In this document: in pieces, positions 58,656-64,000 of the stretch
Layout: every line of letters begins with the position of its first letter
Position numbering within the stretch: the stretch's first letter is position 1
Source: Manduca sexta
Lineage: Eukaryota > Arthropoda > Insecta > Lepidoptera > Sphingidae
Length of the DNA: 64,000 bases
Reading direction: 5' to 3'
NCBI RefSeq assembly: GCF_014839805.1
Contig: NC_051139.1
Span: 3,534,001-3,598,000 of the forward strand
Made by a program: the position numbers and the translations under genes
Notes under the pieces: model-generated
The model's input: only the letters and a program-made list of their open reading frames with translations
Told to the model about the DNA's origin: nothing
Databases searched by the model: none

Positions 58656-58879
58656 ATCTAAACTTTATGGTCACTATTTTTGTATGTGAGTAAGAAGAAT
58701 GAGTCCTTAGTAGAAAATGTAGTAACCCACACAAAGGTTTTATACACAATTCAAAAAATGTTAAAGGTACCATTTAATTTCCAACAATTCTTTCAGCTGA
58801 AATGACAATTTTTTCGCAAGTTTCCTCAATTTTCGCTCATCAACGTTAAACGGGTACCACAAAGATGTCGTATTTACGA

Positions 58880-59110
58880 GTGCAGATATCCATCGCAATT
58901 AAAAAGGCACAGGGGATCGTGTTGCGGACGAGAGCGGGTCGCGTCGCGTTTCCGTAGCGGCGCCGACGTCGGCTCGCGACGGACTAATTGTTCGTGATAA
59001 TTGCTCGAGGGAGAAGCGTATTTCCGCTCCGCTCCGCTTTCCGCCCGCTCATAGTACCGGAGCCGTTTCCGCCCCGCGACGACGGCTTCGTGAAACTGGT
59101 GATGTGCCAC
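58880..59110. promoter_or_regulatory. CpG-rich patch downstream of the Dpr exon
   Basis: Dense CpG (for example GCGGCGCCGACGTCGGCTCG, ending in a 6-bp GACGTC-type dyad, and CCGCTCCGCTCCGCTTTCCG) in otherwise AT-rich intron. A minus-strand 83-codon frame overlaps it, but composition alone can create that. It could be an intronic enhancer or an alternative promoter. Confidence 0.3.
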
Positions 59111-59839
59111 ATATTGCGTTGTCACATTGTCTATTGCCGTCTCTAATCGCTTCCTCGAAGATCGTGGTTATAGGGTTAATCATAACATACATACGTACAA
59201 ATATAGTTTTTTCTCCAGGACGAGCAGAGGTGTCAACACTATTTTGCATCTAGGTTCTATCCAACGTAGTGTGATTAATTCCATTTACCGGATACAAATA
59301 TAAACTTCGGGCTGCTATTGGGCAGAGTAACCAAATATCTCAAATTTAATCATGACTACCGGTGGCCTAGTTGTGTTGAGTACGTAGTACATCTCTCTGG
59401 GACTATTACTTGCTATGCAGGACTTTGCTATAATACGCATAAAATAGTTTTCATATTCCATTCGATTAGCGTCTGTGTTTCGATGAACATATCTCAATCA
59501 ATGTTACAAATGACCTATAATGTTTGACATCGTTAAATACCCGTGAGTTATGCCGGATGACGTCATCAATCATCACTCTTAAGCCGGCAATCCATTAGTT
59601 TCCATTCAAGGACGTCATAGAGAATCAGATATTATTTGAGTCATTACATCCTTAAAGCTGACGAGGTTCAACAGGGGCTTATATTTTTATATAATTCTTG
59701 TATAAAGATTTATATCAATGGCACAGATTTAAATGGTTATGTATTGTGAAATCGCGATTTTGAGCCCCTACGCAACGTTAATGGAACGTCATGTAGCATT
59801 ATATAACATTATAAAATAAATTGGCCAACATAGTACGTT

Positions 59840-59995
59840 ATACAGTTGACTTTCTTGCCAGTTCTTTTCTGATGAGAATCGCTTTTCAACTTATTATGAT
59901 TGTAAACTGATTACTATTGACGTACTCTAAATAATGTATAACATTTCACGATTTTAAATAAATTATTTCATTTCATTTCATATAATTTTTTAAAT
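59840..59995 (+). mobile_element. LINE-like 3' end
   Basis: ACTTTCTTGCCAGTTCTTTTC ... GATTGTAAACTGATTACTA ... TTTTAAATAAATTATTTCAT followed by a (TTTCA)n tail matches the common lepidopteran LINE ending 'cttgccagttcttctc...aaataaatgattt'. Confidence 0.6.
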
Positions 59996-60054
59996 GACTT
60001 GAAATTATTATTTGATATGATGTACAGTAACGTATTTTTTACAATATTATAATG

Positions 60055-60240
60055 TCCCACTCCACCTGATGGTAGCCGGAGTTGAGTTCAGATAGAACAT
60101 TAACTGAAGAGATGGTTATTTCGGCTTGTTTGATATCGAATATAGGTAGGCTGATACCGTAACGCGACAGTTACGTGGGTCAATATGGCGGGTTTTATAC
60201 TTTGTGTTCGGTGGTCGTTATCCGAGATAGAAATATTTTA
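60055..60240 (-). mobile_element. R2 repeat, old copy
   Basis: CCACTCCACCTGATGGTAGC, TAACTGAAGAGATGGTTATT, TGATACCGTAACGCGACAG and GGTGGTCGTTATCCGAG are a strongly diverged but ordered R2 copy, indicating the oldest insertion of this family in the window. Confidence 0.6.
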
Positions 60241-62510
60241 ATATCAGTTTCAAGTATTTTATACGATTTTCAGAGTAAAATCTATACTTAAACGGGCACT
60301 ATTAGATTTTATTAGTCATAACCTATTAGATTTCATGTCATCATATCAGATTTTCAGATTCTCGATAATTGCGTCGATGACTTATTGGTGAAATAGTTTC
60401 CGAAAATAAATTTTCTATTTTAAGAAACGTTATTTTAAGACATGTTTATTTTACCGTTCCGTGCGTGACAATACTAGCGCGGGAAGATGAATGACTTCTC
60501 ATGTCATTATGATTTATTGATCGTGTTTTTAGTATCCATAAATATATGGCTCTAAATACTAATCTTTCATTTTCATTTGAACAAAATAGAGAGCACGTTG
60601 CTCGCTTAGAAAGATTTTCCATGACTAATATTAAACAACTTTTTTTATAATAATTTCATTAACTTGTAGATTTTTGTTATTGAATGTGGAGTCAACAAAA
60701 TTATGTACACAAGGCATGTGCTACTTCATGTTTTGATAGCATAGTTTCGGATCGGTCGAACTCTACCGTCTCTTTCATTCAAACATTTGTTTTCTGTAAC
60801 CTCTCATCGATCCTCACCAAATCCCCAAACAACTGTAAATTGTCCAACTGTCCACTCCCATGCGAATTATCTAGAACCGTAATCAGACATATCTAGGCTG
60901 ATGTTTCCTTAATAAATCCTATTGTCTAACCCACGAATGCAATTAAGGAAATATCAAGATTTTACATAGCGGCGTGTAAAGTATTTATTAATTTGGGCGT
61001 CGCGACGCGGCCGAATGCCTCTCGTGCTACGCAGAATGTTAATTGCTCAGGAATTAATTTAGGATTGTGTATACTAACTTTATGGCAACGTAAACCATAA
61101 TTCATGAATCTCGTAAACACGAAATGGGTTTTGTTTGTTTATGTACGGCTAGGGTTGGACCCTCGATTGAGATCTATTCGGTACATTTGATGGATGCTAA
61201 ATTAATAGGACGGTCAATGGGATTGTTGCTGGATTCTGTTGTAGATTGGTTTAGTAATTTTTATGTCTTTCTCTTCTCTTCCTTCGCAGCGAAGGGTCTA
61301 TATTCCTGCCGGCTTTCCCTTCGTAATTTATGTAGAATCATCATCAATCATCATTTGTACAAATTAGTACCAATATTTGTACCATCGTGCCGGGTTATCT
61401 TTCGGAAAACTTCATCCTTCACCATTGGTCTCTAGCTATGCTCCAGTGTACCATGTTTTTGTGAATGTTGTAGACTGGATGGAATGGAGTATTCCAGCAC
61501 TGCCCAAATTGATTTAGAATAATCTAAAAAAAACTTTGCTCGGTCTGGAAATCAAATCCAGTACCTTCAAGATTTATCTTGCCTTTGTATATGTTAGAAT
61601 ACATTTACATCATGAGGCACAAAGTCACTTTTCAATTCCACAAGAAAACCTTTTGTAAATATGTCATCACAACTAACTCACAAGTCACCGACTTTTACGA
61701 TTCGGTATGAATTTATTACGCGGAATTTAGTAAGTAAATTATCTTATTAGTATTTAAGGTTTTTATTAAAGTAATTCGTTAGGCCAGGTTTACGGCGGGT
61801 GTAAAGCAAACGCGGGTATAAACCAAACGGCGCGGTTTCGCGGAAACTTCATAACTCCGCTTGATAACTGTATAAAACGTTTCGCGTTGACATTTATACG
61901 GGCGTTGTTTGTAGAGATGACAGAGATAGATATGGTAATAGCTAATGGGAGAGATAAGGACGAAGTTTTGACAGTGGACAATTCTTGGTAATTAAGGAAA
62001 CGAATGGAATATATCTTGGTTATTGCCGTTGTGTTTGTAAGATTTGTTACTTGAAGCTGGGGCTAGTGTTGCCATTTGGCAATGTTTAGTTGTTTAATTT
62101 AAAATATAGAACTGTATTTATATGCGTCTTAAAGTCAAGCTATAAGTAATATCTTTCTGATGCAATTCTGTAATCTTATATTCAAGCTATACTTATATTT
62201 TATAAAGTGAAGAAGCGAACGTCACTATACAATAGGGTTCAAAAAGAAATATCGTAATTGAACTATGATTTATAGCGGGATTAATAGAAAACGTAGTGCA
62301 CGTTCAAACACTTTTTCAAAAAGTGTGACGCGCCATCATTGGATCCGTAGAAGGGTAAATGAACGAACAGAAAAAACTTTTCCAACCAGAAACTTACTAA
62401 TGAAAATGGAAATAAAAAAAATATATCGATCCAGGAAAGACAATATACTCAGGAAATGTTAGAGCCTCTTAGTAAGAATAATAAATACAATAAAACTTAA
62501 TTCATAATAG

Positions 62511-62790
62511 ACTAGTTGACCCGACAGACGTTGTCCCGTCTTAACTATGAATTTGCAGCACGCTTTGTGGCAATCGCTGACAGTTATTTCAAACAATTGA
62601 CAGTTATATAAAATTAATATTAGAGTTTTCTTAAATTTTCTAATTTTCCGCGCATTTTTTTGTTTTTTTTTCTTTCATAAGAACTTTCTCCTGACAATAG
62701 CAAAGATAACAAAAAAAATAGTGAAATCGGTCCAGCCGTTCACCCGTGATGGCGTGACCAAGGGATATAGGGATTCATTTTTATACTCCT
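62511..62790 (+). mobile_element. R4 repeat, second copy
   Basis: Close match to 43201-43470 (CTAGTTGACCCGACAGACG, TGACAGTTATATAAAATTAA, ATAGTGAAATCGGTCCAGCC, GATGGCGTGACCAAGGG), with an extra TTTGTTTTTTTTC and CAATAGCAAAGATAAC insert. Confidence 0.7.
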
Positions 62791-63489
62791 TCCACTTCGA
62801 TACACAAACATCGTCATTTTTGTATGCAGTATCTTAATGTTGATGAATATGCATGCCACCCCTTCTCCAAGACTTTCTTCCTTGTTTGATAATTTCGGCT
62901 TCAAATACGACTGCCGCAGATTAATTATACTTTCTGAAATATTTATGTTTAATTGTACGTAAATGTTTGGTACTGGTTTTTGTTTGTTCCTGAATAAACA
63001 GGGTTAAGGAGTGTTTCTTTGTTTAGAGATCGTTGAGATTTTGATGTTTATACGTATATTATACGATGCTTTCGTTCTAAGCTCATTAATCTCTAGACAT
63101 GTGAATTATCTGATTATGAAAATTTACTCATAGGAAACTTATATCTATAGAATATATGTTATGTTTTGATTTATCGGACATGCCAATATTTTTCTATCAA
63201 GAATATCATGATTAAACAAAAAAATATTTTTTTTGAAAATCGAATCTCTTTTTCGTTTCTCATCTTGAAACTGAAGATTAATATATCTCATACCAGGAAC
63301 TTATCTATATCTATCAAATTCACTGAAATATTTCCTTTGAGATGAAACTCATCCTTGGCAATAAATTACATACATTTACATCAGAAGTATATGTTATGCA
63401 ATTATGTTTCTTAATTGTAAGATTATATGACTTCATTACCTCGTTGTCCGATGAGATCATATCCAGGACTCACTATTGAATGAATCCTT

Positions 63490-63866
63490 CCTACCCGAAT
63501 TTCGGCCACGGCGGCCAATCTCAACGGAGATCAGGTACGCAGGAGATATGGTGCGCGATACACAGGTGCTTGTGTGCAATTATCTGTTCCTTCACTTTCA
63601 TGACTATGTCCGGTGAGACGGTAATCCGACATGAGCAGAGAGGGACCAGGCGCAGGACCAACGGCTTAACGTGCTTTCCAAGGCATATGGACACTCCACC
63701 ACCAATATCCTGACTGCGAGCTGCGATAGCTGCGACTGAGTAATTATTAAGATAGAAAAACTTACTCAAAATTACTTTTGGCTCGACGCAGGATTCGAAC
63801 CCAGGACCCCGGCGTGGTAGTCGTACCCGTCAATGTACGCAATGCAACTATGCCGTCGAGGCAGGC
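63490..63866 (-). mobile_element. Long tRNA-headed SINE
   Basis: The minus-strand head (63866-63780) has a tRNA shape, CTGCCTCGACGGCATAGTTG, and a perfect box B, GGTTCGAATCC (63791-63801 reversed). The body, read on the plus strand, includes CACGGCGGCCAATCTCAACG, CACAGGTGCTTGTGTGC, GAGACGGTAATCCGACATG and GACCAGGCGCAGGACCAACG, a layout I recognise from many lepidopteran genomes. The two overlapping 77- and 82-codon frames are by-products of this element. Confidence 0.75.
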
Positions 63867-64000
63867 GATGCACTCACTTACAACTGTACTGAGACAAGCC
63901 GAAGAAGGGGATAAAGAGTTGATTGGTTCATTCCTGAAATCGGGTTGAAGATTGAGATTGCGATCGTTTATTGAAAACGTCGGTAATGAGGCTTGATTTG

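Larger units (their letters stand above)
46215..64000. other. Assembly contig C4 (probable haplotype 1, right part)
   Basis: The first 1.6 kb (46216-47821) is the reverse complement of 24743-26320; beyond 47821 the sequence has no allelic partner in the window. It contains the single recognised host exon. Stretches 48031-52330, 55683-57040, 60241-62510 and 62791-63490 show no gene I can support; they are AT-rich DNA with occasional CpG-rich patches (49780-50000, 50560-50720, 51360-51470). Confidence 0.7.

Noticed and set aside
58874..59125. An 83-codon basic frame on the minus strand.
   Set aside because: High G+C removes stop codons; no recognisable domain. Kept only as a CpG-rich patch.
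61124..61435. A 103-codon frame on the plus strand.
   Set aside because: Low-complexity hydrophobic content, no family or splice context.
63480..63769. Two overlapping 77- and 82-codon frames.
   Set aside because: They lie in the body of a tRNA-headed SINE.
1..64000. CRISPR arrays, bacterial operons, phage or plasmid features.
   Set aside because: No regularly spaced direct repeats or prokaryotic gene layout; the sequence is animal nuclear DNA.

Overview
The window is animal nuclear DNA, most likely from a moth or butterfly. It is AT-rich and gene-poor, has no bacterial-style operons, and is crowded with short interspersed repeats whose tails and tRNA-like heads I recognise as typical of Lepidoptera: tRNA-headed SINEs, RTE-like LINE 3' ends, and the '...cgcctgatggtaagcgatacgacc...' family. 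The species cannot be named from this sequence. The only convincing host coding sequence is one exon (about 58015-58181, + strand) of a Dpr-family immunoglobulin-domain protein, a class of neuronal surface receptors. The remainder reads as intron or intergenic DNA plus mobile-element remnants.

Layout. Three runs of exactly 500 N divide the window into four contigs: C1 (1-4911), C2 (5412-24242), C3 (24743-45714) and C4 (46215-64000). C1 holds a decayed arthropod multicopy gene (333-1051) and then 3.5 kb (about 1355-4911) that matches C2 6597-10010 in direct orientation. C2 from about 10277 to its end matches C3 in inverted orientation. The C3 start (24743-26320) matches the C4 start (46216-47821), again inverted. 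Read backwards, C3 is collinear with the end of C2, then about 1.36 kb of sequence found nowhere else in the window, then the start of C4. The simplest reading is that C2+C4 are one haplotype and C1+reversed C3 are the other, with the scaffolder laying them end to end. The apparent 14-kb inverted duplication would then be an assembly artefact, and the two copies are alleles showing insertion polymorphisms and clearly uneven divergence.

C4 beyond 47821 occurs once in the window. It contains a LINE fragment, SINEs, a 1.9-kb decayed PIF/Harbinger transposon with matching 17-bp terminal inverted repeats and remnants of both ends of its transposase (53773-55682), a half copy of a TTAA-flanked foldback MITE, the Dpr exon, a hAT-type MITE with an exact 8-bp target duplication (58303-58655), and a CpG-rich patch (58880-59110).

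I did not find a convincing undescribed biological system. The most useful results are the haplotype-interleaving diagnosis, the allelic filled and empty transposon sites it exposes, the Dpr exon whose splice acceptor abuts a retroelement tail, and a few blocks that are unusually invariant between the two copies. Nearly all short open frames in the window are chance frames. Many begin with TTG or GTG rather than ATG, or are created by the N runs.
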